In this document: positions 15,289 through 23,294 of the stretch, in pieces
Layout: every line of letters begins with the position of its first letter
How positions within the stretch are numbered: the first letter of the stretch is position 1
From: Candidatus Sedimenticola sp. (ex Thyasira tokunagai)
GTDB lineage: Bacteria > Pseudomonadota > Gammaproteobacteria > Chromatiales > Chromatiaceae
NCBI GenBank assembly: GCA_037318855.1
Contig: CP134874.1
Span: forward strand, 1,364,598 to 1,428,597
DNA length: 64,000 bases
Direction of reading: 5' to 3'
The notes under the pieces: model-generated
The model's database searches: none
What the model was told of the DNA's origin: nothing
What the model saw: only the letters and a program-made list of their open reading frames with translations
Position numbers and translations under genes: made by a program

Positions 15289-17895
15289 ATGAAAACCAGC
15301 GCAGAAATACGTAACGCATTCCTCGACTTTTTCGCTGAAAAGGGCCACCAAAAATTGGCCTCCAGCCCCCTTGTGCCTCACAACGACCCGACTCTGCTGT
15401 TCACTAACGCAGGTATGGTCCAGTTCAAGGATCTGTTCCTGGGCCGGGAGAAGCGTGACTATAACCGTGCTACCACCTCTCAGCGCTGTGTACGTGCAGG
15501 CGGCAAGCACAACGATCTGGAGAATGTCGGTTACACCGCACGTCATCACACCTTCTTTGAGATGCTTGGCAACTTCAGCTTTGGAGACTACTTCAAGGAG
15601 GATGCGATTGGTTTTGCCTGGGAGTTTCTGACAGAAACCCTTGGTCTGTCGGAAGAGAAGCTGTGGGTCACCGTTTACGAAGAGGATAAGGAAGCCGAGG
15701 ATATCTGGTTCAACAAGATTGGGATCGACCAGACACGGTTTTCCCGTTGCGGCGCCAAAGACAACTTCTGGTCCATGGGCGATACTGGCCCTTGCGGCCC
15801 CTGCTCCGAGATTTTCTACGATCATGGTCCGGGAATTCCTGGTGGCCCGCCGGGAACACCTGATGAGGAGGGTGATCGTTATATCGAGATATGGAACCTG
15901 GTGTTCATGCAGTTTAACCGGGACCAGGAAGGAAAAATGACGCCCCTGCCCAGCCCCTCGGTGGATACAGGTATGGGTCTGGAGCGGCTGGCTGCAGTGC
16001 TTCAGGGTGTTCACAGTAACTACGAGATCGACCTTTTTCAGAGCCTGATTAAGGGGGCGGCAGCGGTTACCGGCTGTGATAATCTCGAAGAGAAGTCCCT
16101 GCGAGTGATCGCCGACCATATTCGCTCTTGTGCCTTCCTTATCGTCGACGGTGTGCTGCCCTCCAATGAAGGGCGTGGCTATGTACTGCGGCGTATCATC
16201 CGCCGCGCCATCCGCCACGGTTATATGTTGGGTATGAAGCAGCCCTTCTTCTACCGTTTGGTAGCGGTTCTCAATAGTGAGATGGGTGGTGCCTATCCCG
16301 AGCTGACCAAGGCCCACGGACAGGTGGAACGGGTACTGCGTGTGGAGGAGGAGCGTTTCGCCGAGACCATCGAACAGGGTATGAAGATTCTTGAGCACGC
16401 TATCGGATCACTCGAAGGGAAAGAGATCCCCGGGGATGTCGTTTTTAAACTCTACGATACCTACGGCTTTCCCGCTGACCTGACTGCAGATATTGCACGT
16501 GAAAAGGAGCTGACCCTCGATATGGAGGGGTTTGAAGCGGAGATGGAGGCACAACGTGAACGCGCCCGCGCCGCCAGTAACTTTGGCTCCGACCAGCAGC
16601 TTGATATCTCCCTCGATGGCGAGACCGACTTTACCGGCTATGAGCGATTGGAGGACGAGTCCACTGTCATCGCTCTGTTCCAGGATGGCAAATCGGTGGA
16701 TACCCTGGGGGATGATGAGCAGGGTATGGTTGTACTTGATCACACTCCCTTCTATGCAGAATCGGGTGGTCAGGCAGGCGATGTCGGTGAATTGGGTCTG
16801 GGCGGTGCGGCCTTTATCGTTACCGATACGCGCAAGCAGGGCGGTAATGTCTTTATCCACAATGGACACCTCAAGGGTGATGTGATTCGTGTGGGTGATC
16901 TGGTGCAGGCCAGGGTGGAAGCTGAAAAGCGTGAAGCGATCGCTCTCAACCACTCGGCTACACATCTGCTGCACGAAGCACTGCGCCGGGTGCTGGGTGA
17001 GCATGTACAGCAGAAAGGATCACTGGTTGATTCGGAACGGTTGCGTTTTGACTTCTCTCACTTTGAGCCTATGAGTCGGGAACAGCTCCAGGCCATTGAG
17101 CGCATGGCGAATGAACAGATTCGCGGCAACGATATGGTCGAGACCCGTATCATGTCGCTGGAAGATGCGAAAAAGAGCGGTGCCATGGCGCTGTTTGGCG
17201 AAAAGTATGCCGACCAAGTAAGGGTGCTGAGGATGGGAGATTTCTCCACCGAACTGTGTGGCGGCACCCATGTTAAGGCGGTGGGCGATATCGGCTTGGT
17301 AAAGATTACTGCAGAGACCGGCATTGCATCCGGTGTACGCCGTATCGAGGCGGTAACTGGTGAGCAGGCAATAAACTGGGTGGAAGCGGATGAGAATCGT
17401 CTCCATCGAGTGGCTGAATTAGTGAAGTCCGGACGCGATGACGTGGATACCAAGGTTGCCCAGCTGGTAGAGCGCAATCGTAAGCTGGAGAAGGAGCTGG
17501 AGCAGTTGAAGTCGAAGCTGGCAAGTGCGGCCGGCAGCGACCTTTCCAGCAGTGCTATCGATATTAGTGGAGTGAAAGTGCTGGTTGCGAAGCTGGAGGG
17601 GGCTGACCCCAAGGCTCTGCGCGATACTATGGATCAGCTGAAAAACAAGCTTGGCAGTGCGGTGATCGTACTGGCGACGGTGCAGGGCGAGAAAGTGAGC
17701 CTGGTCGCCGGTGTTACCAAAGATCAGACCGGCAAGGTAAAGGCAGGTGATCTGGTGAAGTTTGTTGCCGAAAAGGTAGGCGGCCGGGGCGGTGGACGCC
17801 CGGATATGGCCCAGGCCGGTGGCAGTGACCCTTCAGCACTGCCCGGTGCGCTTGAGGCGGCTGAAGCTTGGGTGCGCGAACGCCTTGAAGGCTGA
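15289..17895 (+). CDS. alaS: Alanine--tRNA ligase
   Basis: Charges tRNA-Ala in the cytoplasm and clears mischarged Ser-tRNA. All parts are present in 868 residues: the class II catalytic core with [14 protein letters not shown] and the [18 protein letters not shown] motif, the editing domain with [16 protein letters not shown] (near residue 555) and CGGTH (near 657), and the C-terminal DHHA1 domain with the glycine-rich [16 protein letters not shown] chose the ATG at 15289 (MKTSAEIR), the usual start for gammaproteobacterial AlaRS; an in-frame TTG lies 15 bases upstream. lysC and csrA follow on the same strand, a very common order in gammaproteobacteria. Confidence 0.98.
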   Translation: MKTSAEIRNAFLDFFAEKGHQKLASSPLVPHNDPTLLFTNAGMVQFKDLFLGREKRDYNRATTSQRCVRAGGKHNDLENVGYTARHHTFFEMLGNFSFGDYFKEDAIGFAWEFLTETLGLSEEKLWVTVYEEDKEAEDIWFNKIGIDQTRFSRCGAKDNFWSMGDTGPCGPCSEIFYDHGPGIPGGPPGTPDEEGDRYIEIWNLVFMQFNRDQEGKMTPLPSPSVDTGMGLERLAAVLQGVHSNYEIDLFQSLIKGAAAVTGCDNLEEKSLRVIADHIRSCAFLIVDGVLPSNEGRGYVLRRIIRRAIRHGYMLGMKQPFFYRLVAVLNSEMGGAYPELTKAHGQVERVLRVEEERFAETIEQGMKILEHAIGSLEGKEIPGDVVFKLYDTYGFPADLTADIAREKELTLDMEGFEAEMEAQRERARAASNFGSDQQLDISLDGETDFTGYERLEDESTVIALFQDGKSVDTLGDDEQGMVVLDHTPFYAESGGQAGDVGELGLGGAAFIVTDTRKQGGNVFIHNGHLKGDVIRVGDLVQARVEAEKREAIALNHSATHLLHEALRRVLGEHVQQKGSLVDSERLRFDFSHFEPMSREQLQAIERMANEQIRGNDMVETRIMSLEDAKKSGAMALFGEKYADQVRVLRMGDFSTELCGGTHVKAVGDIGLVKITAETGIASGVRRIEAVTGEQAINWVEADENRLHRVAELVKSGRDDVDTKVAQLVERNRKLEKELEQLKSKLASAAGSDLSSSAIDISGVKVLVAKLEGADPKALRDTMDQLKNKLGSAVIVLATVQGEKVSLVAGVTKDQTGKVKAGDLVKFVAEKVGGRGGGRPDMAQAGGSDPSALPGALEAAEAWVRERLEG

Positions 17896-17967
17896 GCGAA
17901 TAGAAAATTTTATCAACCGTATCCAGCCTGCGGCGGGATACGCACAAAGGTAAGTGAGCAGTAACAG

Positions 17968-19194
17968 ATGGCTCTTATTGTCCAGAAATATGGCGGTACA
18001 TCCGTCGGTACCGTCGAGAGGATTGAGGCGGTTGCAAAAAAAATAGCCTCCGTCCGTGAGCGGGGTGATCAGGTTATCGTAGTGGTCTCGGCTATGTCGG
18101 GAGAGACCAACCGATTGGTCTCATTGGCTAATGCCATTGATGAGCAACCCAGTGCCAGGGAGATGGATGTCCTACTCTCAACCGGAGAGCAAGTCACCAT
18201 CGCACTGTTGAGCATGGCGCTGCATAAGATGGGTTGTGATGCCAGATCCTATACCGGTACTCAGGTTCATATACTGACCGACAGTGCCCACAGCAAGGCG
18301 CGGATCCAGGATATCGACGATGCACGGGTGCGTGCCGATCTGGAAGCGGGCCGGGTTGTAGTGGTTGCCGGTTTTCAGGGAGTCAATGAGCATGGTGACA
18401 TCACTACACTGGGCCGCGGCGGCTCCGATACCACGGCGGTGGCACTGGCGGCGGCGTTGAAAGCGGACGAGTGTCAGATCTTTACCGATGTGGATGGTGT
18501 TTACACCACAGACCCCAGGGTGGAGCCGAATGCGCGCCGCCTGGAACGAATCACTTTTGAAGAGATGCTGGAGATGGCCAGCCTCGGATCTAAAGTACTG
18601 CAGATCCGGGCGGTGGAGTTTGCCGGCAAATACAATGTACCCCTGCGTGTTCTCTCTAGTTTTGAAGAGGGCGAGGGCACCCTGATCACCTTCGAGGAGG
18701 AGGGTATGGAAGAGGCAAAAATTGCGGGAATCGCGTTCAGTCGTGATGAGGCCAAACTAACGATACTCGGGGTGCCCGATACCCCCGGTGTGGCATACAG
18801 CATCCTGGGACCGATTTCGGCGGAAAATATCGAAGTCGATATGATCATCCAGAATATTGCTGAAGATGATACTACCGACTTCACCTTTACGGTGAGCCGT
18901 GGTGACTACCCCAAGGCGTTGGAGATACTTGGGAATACCTCAAAGATTCTTGGCGCGCGTGAAGTTCATGGTGATGACAAGATTGTAAAGATCTCACTGG
19001 TTGGCGTTGGCATGCGTTCCCATGCGGGTATCGCCAGCCAGATGTTCGAATCTCTCGCCAAGGAAGGGATCAATATTCGCATGATCTCAACCTCAGAGAT
19101 AAAAATCTCTGTTGTGGTGGATGAAAAGTATCTGGAGCTGGGGGTACGTACCCTGCATGAAGCGTTTGGGCTGGCGATGGAACCCGCTGCCTAG
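17968..19194 (+). CDS. lysC: Aspartate kinase (feedback-controlled)
   Basis: Phosphorylates aspartate, the first step toward lysine, threonine, methionine and diaminopimelate. The 408-residue protein has the N-terminal KYGGTSVG phosphate loop, GRGGSDTTAVALAAAL and TDVDGVYTTDPR in the kinase domain. The C-terminal third carries two ACT regulatory domains (KLTILGVPDTPGVAYSILG and KISLVGVGMRSHAGIASQMF). This layout is the lysine/threonine-inhibited class. It follows alaS by 72 bases. Confidence 0.97.
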   Translation: MALIVQKYGGTSVGTVERIEAVAKKIASVRERGDQVIVVVSAMSGETNRLVSLANAIDEQPSAREMDVLLSTGEQVTIALLSMALHKMGCDARSYTGTQVHILTDSAHSKARIQDIDDARVRADLEAGRVVVVAGFQGVNEHGDITTLGRGGSDTTAVALAAALKADECQIFTDVDGVYTTDPRVEPNARRLERITFEEMLEMASLGSKVLQIRAVEFAGKYNVPLRVLSSFEEGEGTLITFEEEGMEEAKIAGIAFSRDEAKLTILGVPDTPGVAYSILGPISAENIEVDMIIQNIAEDDTTDFTFTVSRGDYPKALEILGNTSKILGAREVHGDDKIVKISLVGVGMRSHAGIASQMFESLAKEGINIRMISTSEIKISVVVDEKYLELGVRTLHEAFGLAMEPAA

Positions 19195-19449
19195 GAATAC
19201 GGTCTACACTAAAGATAGGGGTTTGGTTGGACGCCTGCTTATTTCATTACAAGTAATGGGTGTTCGATTCCCTTTAGAATTTTGTGTGGGGCTGGTAGAA
19301 TCCGACCTCGCTCTTTTTCCACAGGGTTTCCTTTGGATGTAAGTGCTTGGTTGGCGGCGGCATAAACTGTTTCATGGGCACCAGGATGTGTCACTATGGG
19401 GTGGTGAGATGTCGTCATTTTTGGAATATATGTACAGGGAGACAGGACG

Positions 19450-19644
19450 ATGTTGATTTTAACTCGCCGTGTGGGCGAAACTCTGATGATTGGCGATGAA
19501 GTTACCGTTACGGTGCTCGGAGTCAAAGGCAATCAGGTTCGCATTGGTGTGAACGCACCTCGTGATGTAACAGTTCATCGTGAAGAGATCTATGAACGCA
19601 TCAAGCGTGAACAGCAGCAGGAACAGGAATCTGCTGAGGACTGA
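19450..19644 (+). CDS. csrA: Carbon storage regulator CsrA
   Basis: CsrA is a homodimeric RNA-binding protein that blocks or protects mRNAs at GGA motifs and controls carbon flow, motility and virulence. The 64-residue sequence has the full family pattern: [34 protein letters not shown] and the RNA-contacting [10 protein letters not shown]. The ribosome-binding region is CAGGGAGACAGGACG, which contains two GGA motifs and so would allow self-repression. The 255 bases upstream contain no gene; they include a palindrome ATTAC-aa-GTAAT at 19246-19257. The usual tRNA-Ser/tRNA-Arg neighbours follow, but a repeat element has entered directly after the stop. Confidence 0.97.
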   Translation: MLILTRRVGETLMIGDEVTVTVLGVKGNQVRIGVNAPRDVTVHREEIYERIKREQQQEQESAED

Positions 19645-19652
19645 ATAGTCAT

Positions 19653-19940
19653 CCGCTGCCAGCCATGGAGAGCGAAGCGAAGGCTGGTAATCCCCGGTAG
19701 CCGTGAGGCCGCACTGCTTACCCGTCGTGCGCGCAGCGCGCCAGAGGGGAAGCAAAGTAGGCATCCGAACACGGCGTCCAGTCAATGGGAACTGACTGCG
19801 AAGCGGTAACGAGCTTGCGATGTTATCGCGTAGCGGTCAGTGACCAGGACGGCCGGGGCACTAATAGGTTGTCGAAGGCCGAGTTGATTTTGGGGACTGG
19901 GATGTCCCAAAATCTTTCACGAGGTCGAAGACTCGCTTAT
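19653..19940 (+). repeat. Structured repeat element, diverged copy 4
   Basis: Same length and orientation as copies 1-3 but clearly diverged. Shared blocks include aatccccggtag, gcgcagcg-gccagagggga, gtaacgagcttgcgatgttat, gacggccggggca-taatagg-tgtcgaag, gggatgtccc and gtcgaagactcgcttat. Stems differ in sequence yet still pair: CCAGCC/GGCTGG here against CCGCC/GGCGG, and GATTTTGGG-GAC/GTCCCAAAATC here against TGCAAAA..GAC/GTC..TTTTGCA. It begins 9 bases after the csrA stop and ends just before a hairpin that may have been the csrA terminator. Confidence 0.85.
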
Positions 19941-19941
19941 G

Positions 19942-19963
19942 ATGGGGCTCGTTCGAGCCCCAT
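19942..19963 (+). terminator. Hairpin after csrA and repeat copy 4
   Basis: Perfect 9-bp stem ATGGGGCTC / GAGCCCCAT with loop gttc. It is followed by tcatatcc rather than a T run, so termination efficiency is uncertain. Possibly the original csrA terminator displaced by the repeat. Confidence 0.5.
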
Positions 19964-20072
19964 TCATATCCAAACCAGTTGAGCAATAGAGGGCTGCAAT
20001 CACTCCTCGGGTGGGTGTGGATTTTTTTCCTTTTGCTGCAAATTGGTAGCAGCATTAGAAAAAAAAATGGGG

Positions 20073-20078
20073 TAGAAT
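20073..20078 (+). promoter_or_regulatory. Possible -10 box upstream of the tRNA-Ser repeat region
   Basis: TAGAAT in ggggTAGAATaccgcc, about 20 bases before the first partial repeat unit. A matching -35 box at ideal spacing is not evident (TTGGTA lies 24 bases upstream), so this is only a candidate start for the tRNA-Ser/Arg transcript. Confidence 0.25.
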
Positions 20079-20093
20079 ACCGCCGTCTTTAAA

Positions 20094-20500
20094 GGGGGCG
20101 AGGGACAGAGTCCCGAATAACGCGTGCCCCTACATGGCCCGATAGGGCCATTGGAAATAACGCGAAACTAAGTTTTTTGGAGAGCTGGCCGAGTGGCTGA
20201 CGGAGCAGTCGGTAGACTGCGGAGAGCAGCGACGTGAAACGGCGCTGACCCCGGAGGGGTGAGGGACAGAGTCCCGAATAACGCGTGCCCCTGCATGGCC
20301 CGATAGGGCCATTGGAAATAACGCGAAACTAGGTTTTTTGGAGAGCTGGCCGAGTGGCTGACGGAGCAGTCGGTAGACTGCGGAGAGCAGCGACGTGAAA
20401 CGGCGCTGACCCCGGAGGGGTGAGGGACAGAGTCCCGAATAACGCGTGCCCCTGCATGGCCCGATAGGGCCATTGGAAATAACGCGAAACTAGGTTTTTT
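20094..20500 (+). repeat. 161-bp tandem repeat containing the 5' half of tRNA-Ser
   Basis: One partial unit (20094-20178) and two full 161-bp units (20179-20339 and 20340-20500) lead into the intact tRNA-Ser. Each full unit opens with the first ~22 bases of the tRNA gene (ggagagctggccgagtggct), then departs. Each holds four short perfect hairpins: GCAGTC-ggta-GACTGC, ACCCC-gga-GGGGT, GGGAC-aga-GTCCC and TGGCCC-gata-GGGCCA. Units are almost identical, so the amplification is recent. The remnants cannot fold as tRNA. Confidence 0.85.
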
Positions 20501-20591
20501 GGAGAGCTGGCCGAGTGGCTGAAGGCGTGCCCCTGCTAAGGGTATATACGTTAATAGCGTATCGAGGGTTCGAATCCCTCGCTCTCCGCCA
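20501..20591 (+). tRNA. tRNA-Ser (anticodon GCU)
   Basis: Acceptor stem GGAGAGC pairs with GCTCTCC, followed by an encoded G-CCA end. The D-arm region is tggccgagtggctga, the anticodon loop ctGCTaa is closed by CCC/GGG, and a long type II variable arm (tatacgttaatagcgta) and T-arm with gGTTCGAAtcc follow. The 91-nt length is normal for tRNA-Ser. It reads AGC and AGU codons. Confidence 0.97.
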
Positions 20592-20644
20592 TATTTGTAT
20601 TGACATGCGGGCGATAAATCAGCAAAATTCGCCCTCCAGAAAAA

Positions 20645-20721
20645 GCGCCTGTAGCTCAGCTGGATAGAGTACTCGGCTACGAACCGAGCGGTCGGAGGTT
20701 CGAATCCTTCCAGGCGCGCCA
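20645..20721 (+). tRNA. tRNA-Arg (anticodon ACG)
   Basis: 77 nt. Acceptor GCGCCTG pairs with CAGGCGC, D-arm tagctcagctggata, anticodon stem-loop ctcggctACGaaccgag, T-arm ggaggTTCGAAtcctt, encoded CCA. The adenosine at the wobble position would be edited to inosine by TadA so that CGU, CGC and CGA are read. It follows tRNA-Ser by 53 bases, probably in one transcript. Confidence 0.97.
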
Positions 20722-20728
20722 TACATAG

Positions 20729-20755
20729 AAACCCACCTCTCAAGGTGGGTTTTTT
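20729..20755 (+). terminator. Rho-independent terminator after tRNA-Arg
   Basis: Stem AAACCCACC / GGTGGGTTT with loop tctcaa and a following T run. It directly follows the tRNA-Arg CCA end and should stop the tRNA transcript. Confidence 0.9.
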
Positions 20756-20771
20756 ATTGGATCAGATTAGT

Positions 20772-20865
20772 CGCACTCGAACCTCCGACTCAAAAGGCTG
20801 GTTCGACAAGGGCTGGAGGCCCGCAGCACGAACGCGTAGCGTGAGTAATCCTTCCAGTCGCGCCA
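20772..20865. other. tRNA-Arg-derived fragments downstream of the tRNA operon
   Basis: Two pieces resemble tRNA-Arg. The bases tcgaacctccgac around 20774-20786 are an inverted copy of its T-arm. The bases taatccttccagtcgcgcca at 20846-20865 match its 3' end with one main change. Such debris is usual where integrative elements have used or left a tRNA site, but no integrase is nearby. Confidence 0.45.
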
Positions 20866-20875
20866 TCTTCGAGAG

Positions 20876-20904
20876 GGGATCACGATTTTCGTGATCCCTT
20901 TTTT
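20876..20904. terminator. Strong hairpin terminator
   Basis: Perfect stem GGGATCACGA / TCGTGATCCC with a ttt loop and a T run on the plus strand. It lies between the tRNA region and the convergent SRAP/polymerase operon. On the minus strand the tail is poor, so it mainly ends plus-strand transcription. Confidence 0.8.
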
Positions 20905-20923
20905 GTTTTTTCGGCCTTCAAAA

Positions 20924-21334
20924 CTATCCACTCATAATCCGTGGCCAGCGATCGTGTACCGCATCCTCCCTCTCCGGGGTGATGGTCACCACATAGACTC
21001 GCCGTTCGTTGTCCCAGTGGGCTATCAGTCCCTGTACCCATTTCCCCGGCGTCAGGTCGTACCAGTGGCTGCCGCCTTCGATATCCTTCTCCATAAACTG
21101 GGAGATGTTGAGCTTTACCGGGGTGGGGAACCATCGGTCCCAGCGCCCTTCGTAGATCGACTCCAGCCGTGCCCAGCCGCCGAGGGGGAGTTTCCCTGCC
21201 TGACTCTTACGGCGGCCCCATGGAAGCAGTTCGACACCACCAACTCGTTTCCTTACCGGCAGACGCGCCTTGGGGTTGGGGAAGTAGGTCCGGACCTCTT
21301 GGCCCTCGATAAGATAGTAGACGCCGCCGCACAT
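20924..21334 (-). CDS. SRAP (SOS response-associated peptidase, HMCES/YedK-like) protein
   Basis: SRAP proteins form a protein-DNA cross-link through Cys2 to shield abasic sites in single-stranded DNA. Starting at the internal ATG (21334) gives MCGGVYYLIEG, so the nucleophile cysteine follows the removed Met; a longer frame starting at 21379 would hide it. Further family marks are WGRRK, LNISQFME and a C-terminal DAVHDRWPRIM (family: vH.RMPvil, with the catalytic His). At 136 residues it is shorter than YedK (~220). It begins 5 bases after the stop of the Y-family polymerase, an SOS-type pairing. Confidence 0.75.
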   Translation of the reverse strand: MCGGVYYLIEGQEVRTYFPNPKARLPVRKRVGGVELLPWGRRKSQAGKLPLGGWARLESIYEGRWDRWFPTPVKLNISQFMEKDIEGGSHWYDLTPGKWVQGLIAHWDNERRVYVVTITPEREDAVHDRWPRIMSG

Positions 21335-21339
21335 TGCGC

Positions 21340-22593
21340 TTAACCGAGGATTGTTTCGCGATGACCAAAGGGTTTCCATGCCGGGGCGATGACGTTGGGC
21401 ATCTTCGACCGCAGTAGCAGACGGGCCGGGGCCAGAGTGAATTCGCCGTAGCGACGGTTAATGGCATCCATGGTGCTGTCCAGTTGTTGCTCCCGCCGTT
21501 GTCGAAGGGCGAACAGGTCCAGCTGTCCCTGGCAGGGAGTGATCCTGATCGCCGTCACCTGCACCTGGTAGACCGGCTGCCCCTGCCACAGGGTGTGCAT
21601 AAAGTGCCGGCAGAGTACCGTGATATCGGCGCCGTGGTTGGTCGGTGGGTTGTAGGGGTATTTCCCTCCCAGCCAAGCTTCGGCGGTGCGCAGGCCGATA
21701 AAGAAACGGTCGGCACGGTAGCCGCAGCGACGCAGCCGTGCCGCCACCTTCTCGGCCATGTGCTGGAGAAAGGTGATGATTACCAATGAGTCTCGGGTCT
21801 CCGGAGGCATCACCTTACCGTGCCCGATAGACTTTGGCTCCGGTACTGATCGGATTATCGGTTCCGGATCCAGCCCCTGGGCCATCAGCCAGATGCGGCG
21901 TCCGGGGTTGCCGAAACGTTGCCCCAGTTCGCCAATCGGCAACCGTGGCATATCACCACACAGGTGTATGCCGCGTTCGGCCAGATAACGGCCGATACCG
22001 TTGGCGATACCGCAGAGCGCTGTGACTGCCACCGGTGCCAGTGTCACTGCTGCCTCCCACGGGGGGATTACCGTCAATCCATCGGGCTTGCGTAGCTTGG
22101 CGGCGTATTTAGCGGTGGTCTTGTCGCCGCTCACCCCCACAGAGCAGAGCACTCCACCGGATGCTTCTTGTACTGTCTGTTTTACCAGGCGGGCAATCTG
22201 GTATGGGGTGCCGTGCAGGCGTCGGCAGTGAGTAATATCGAGAAACGCCTCATCTACTGAAAATACCTCTATATCGGGTGTGATATCGGTGAGTGCGTGC
22301 ATGATATTGGTTGATACTTCGGCATAGCGCTCGGGCCGGGCCGGGATCTGGATAAAACCGGGGCAGATTGTCTTCGCCTCCCTGACCCGCATGCCGGTGC
22401 GCACCCCGTGGGCGCGCGCTTCGTAGGAGCTGGTGATGATGCAGGTACCCTGCTCACCGTTGGTGATGCCGATGGGCCGCCCCTGCCATTCCGGGTGGTC
22501 TACCTGTTCCACGCTACAGAAAAAGGCATTCATATCCACCAGGATGACGGCGCGGGACCAGCGGTCATCACTTTTTTTCGATAGGGTGGTCAT
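21340..22593 (-). CDS. Y-family translesion DNA polymerase (DinB/UmuC-like)
   Basis: Copies damaged templates. Of 417 residues, the N-terminal palm and fingers carry ILVDMNAFFCSVEQ (metal-binding Asp), SSYEARAHGVRTGM and FSVDEAFLDIT (catalytic Asp-Glu). A thumb and little-finger region follows, and a GQLDLF clamp-binding motif lies near residue 370. The mix of dinB-like and umuC-like features stops me assigning a precise symbol. First gene of a two-gene operon with the SRAP gene. Confidence 0.9.
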   Translation of the reverse strand: MTTLSKKSDDRWSRAVILVDMNAFFCSVEQVDHPEWQGRPIGITNGEQGTCIITSSYEARAHGVRTGMRVREAKTICPGFIQIPARPERYAEVSTNIMHALTDITPDIEVFSVDEAFLDITHCRRLHGTPYQIARLVKQTVQEASGGVLCSVGVSGDKTTAKYAAKLRKPDGLTVIPPWEAAVTLAPVAVTALCGIANGIGRYLAERGIHLCGDMPRLPIGELGQRFGNPGRRIWLMAQGLDPEPIIRSVPEPKSIGHGKVMPPETRDSLVIITFLQHMAEKVAARLRRCGYRADRFFIGLRTAEAWLGGKYPYNPPTNHGADITVLCRHFMHTLWQGQPVYQVQVTAIRITPCQGQLDLFALRQRREQQLDSTMDAINRRYGEFTLAPARLLLRSKMPNVIAPAWKPFGHRETILG

Positions 22594-22612
22594 GGGGATA
22601 CTCTGCTTCTCT

Positions 22613-22638
22613 CTATACTTGGGATGACAACAGTATAG
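22613..22638 (-). promoter_or_regulatory. Candidate SOS-type operator upstream of the polymerase gene
   Basis: A perfect 7-bp inverted repeat, CTATACT and AGTATAG, separated by 12 bases, lies about 20 bases before the start codon. Next to it are two direct tagaaca motifs (22637-22652). The classic LexA box CTGT-N8-ACAG is not present, so a non-standard LexA or another repressor is possible. Placement and symmetry are seen; the regulator is inferred. Confidence 0.4.
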
Positions 22639-22826
22639 AACAAATATAGAACATTCAAGAGGGCTTAACTCTATCGCTTGTTGTTTATCGCCGATGGCTA
22701 TAGGGGAGGTGATCGATTGCCGGGTGCAGAATGTACCGCTTTTAGAGAGGGAGCGGTGGTGGACCGGAACAAACTCCGGCCCGAAGAGGGCGGAGTTGCG
22801 GTAGAGGGTGTATGTTTCTGGTGAAG

Positions 22827-23279
22827 CTATTTAAAAAAACGGGCAGCCTGTTTTTTAAGCCAGCCGGGCTTTATCTCCTGCTGCTCCAGATGTAGGCGTA
22901 CAGTGGTTACATACTGTCCATCTTCCTCCTGAATGTGTGTGAAGAGCCAGTCGTTGAGTAGCTTCAGCAGAGATGGGGCGACATCGCCGCCTTCGACTGC
23001 CCGCGCTTTAAAGGCAAATATTTTGTTTCTGAAAGCGTCGTGCTCACGAATATGCTCAGCGCTTTTTTCATAGCCCGCCCCTTCAAGCAGACTCTCTTCA
23101 AATACAAAATGAGAAAGTGTGTAATCAACAAGTGCGATGATGACATCGCTCACTTCAGTGTCGCCTTCCCCCCGATCTATATCGTGCAATTGGTTGATGT
23201 AGTCAACGATACGTTTGTGCTGAGTATCAATAATTTCAATGCCGGTTTCCAGCTCTTCTTTCCAGTCCAGGTATGCCAT
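22827..23279 (-). CDS. Bacteriohemerythrin (second of pair)
   Basis: Single-domain hemerythrin that binds O2 at a di-iron centre, used for oxygen storage, delivery or sensing in microaerobic bacteria. The 150-residue sequence has all ligand positions: DTQHKRIVDYIN, HFVFEESLL, HIREHDAF and HIQEED. The C-terminal GWLKKQAARFFK tail is basic. It lies 15 bases downstream of its paralogue, likely one transcript. Confidence 0.95.
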   Translation of the reverse strand: MAYLDWKEELETGIEIIDTQHKRIVDYINQLHDIDRGEGDTEVSDVIIALVDYTLSHFVFEESLLEGAGYEKSAEHIREHDAFRNKIFAFKARAVEGGDVAPSLLKLLNDWLFTHIQEEDGQYVTTVRLHLEQQEIKPGWLKKQAARFFK

Positions 23280-23294
23280 CTATAGTCCCGAGTT

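Noticed and set aside
15265..16398. 377-codon minus-strand frame opposite alaS
   Set aside because: Complete overlap with the intact alaS gene; no start signal and no recognisable domain.
20168..20743. A 191-codon minus-strand frame across the tRNA-Ser and tRNA-Arg genes
   Set aside because: Its predicted peptide is the antisense of tRNA sequences, a well-known false gene; both tRNAs fold completely on the plus strand.
20501..20865. A complete integrative element with att sites at tRNA-Arg
   Set aside because: Only short tRNA-derived pieces are seen, with no integrase or cargo between them.
22594..22640. Standard LexA box (CTGT-N8-ACAG) upstream of the polymerase gene
   Set aside because: The classical spacing is not met; only a different inverted repeat is present, which is reported as a candidate operator instead.
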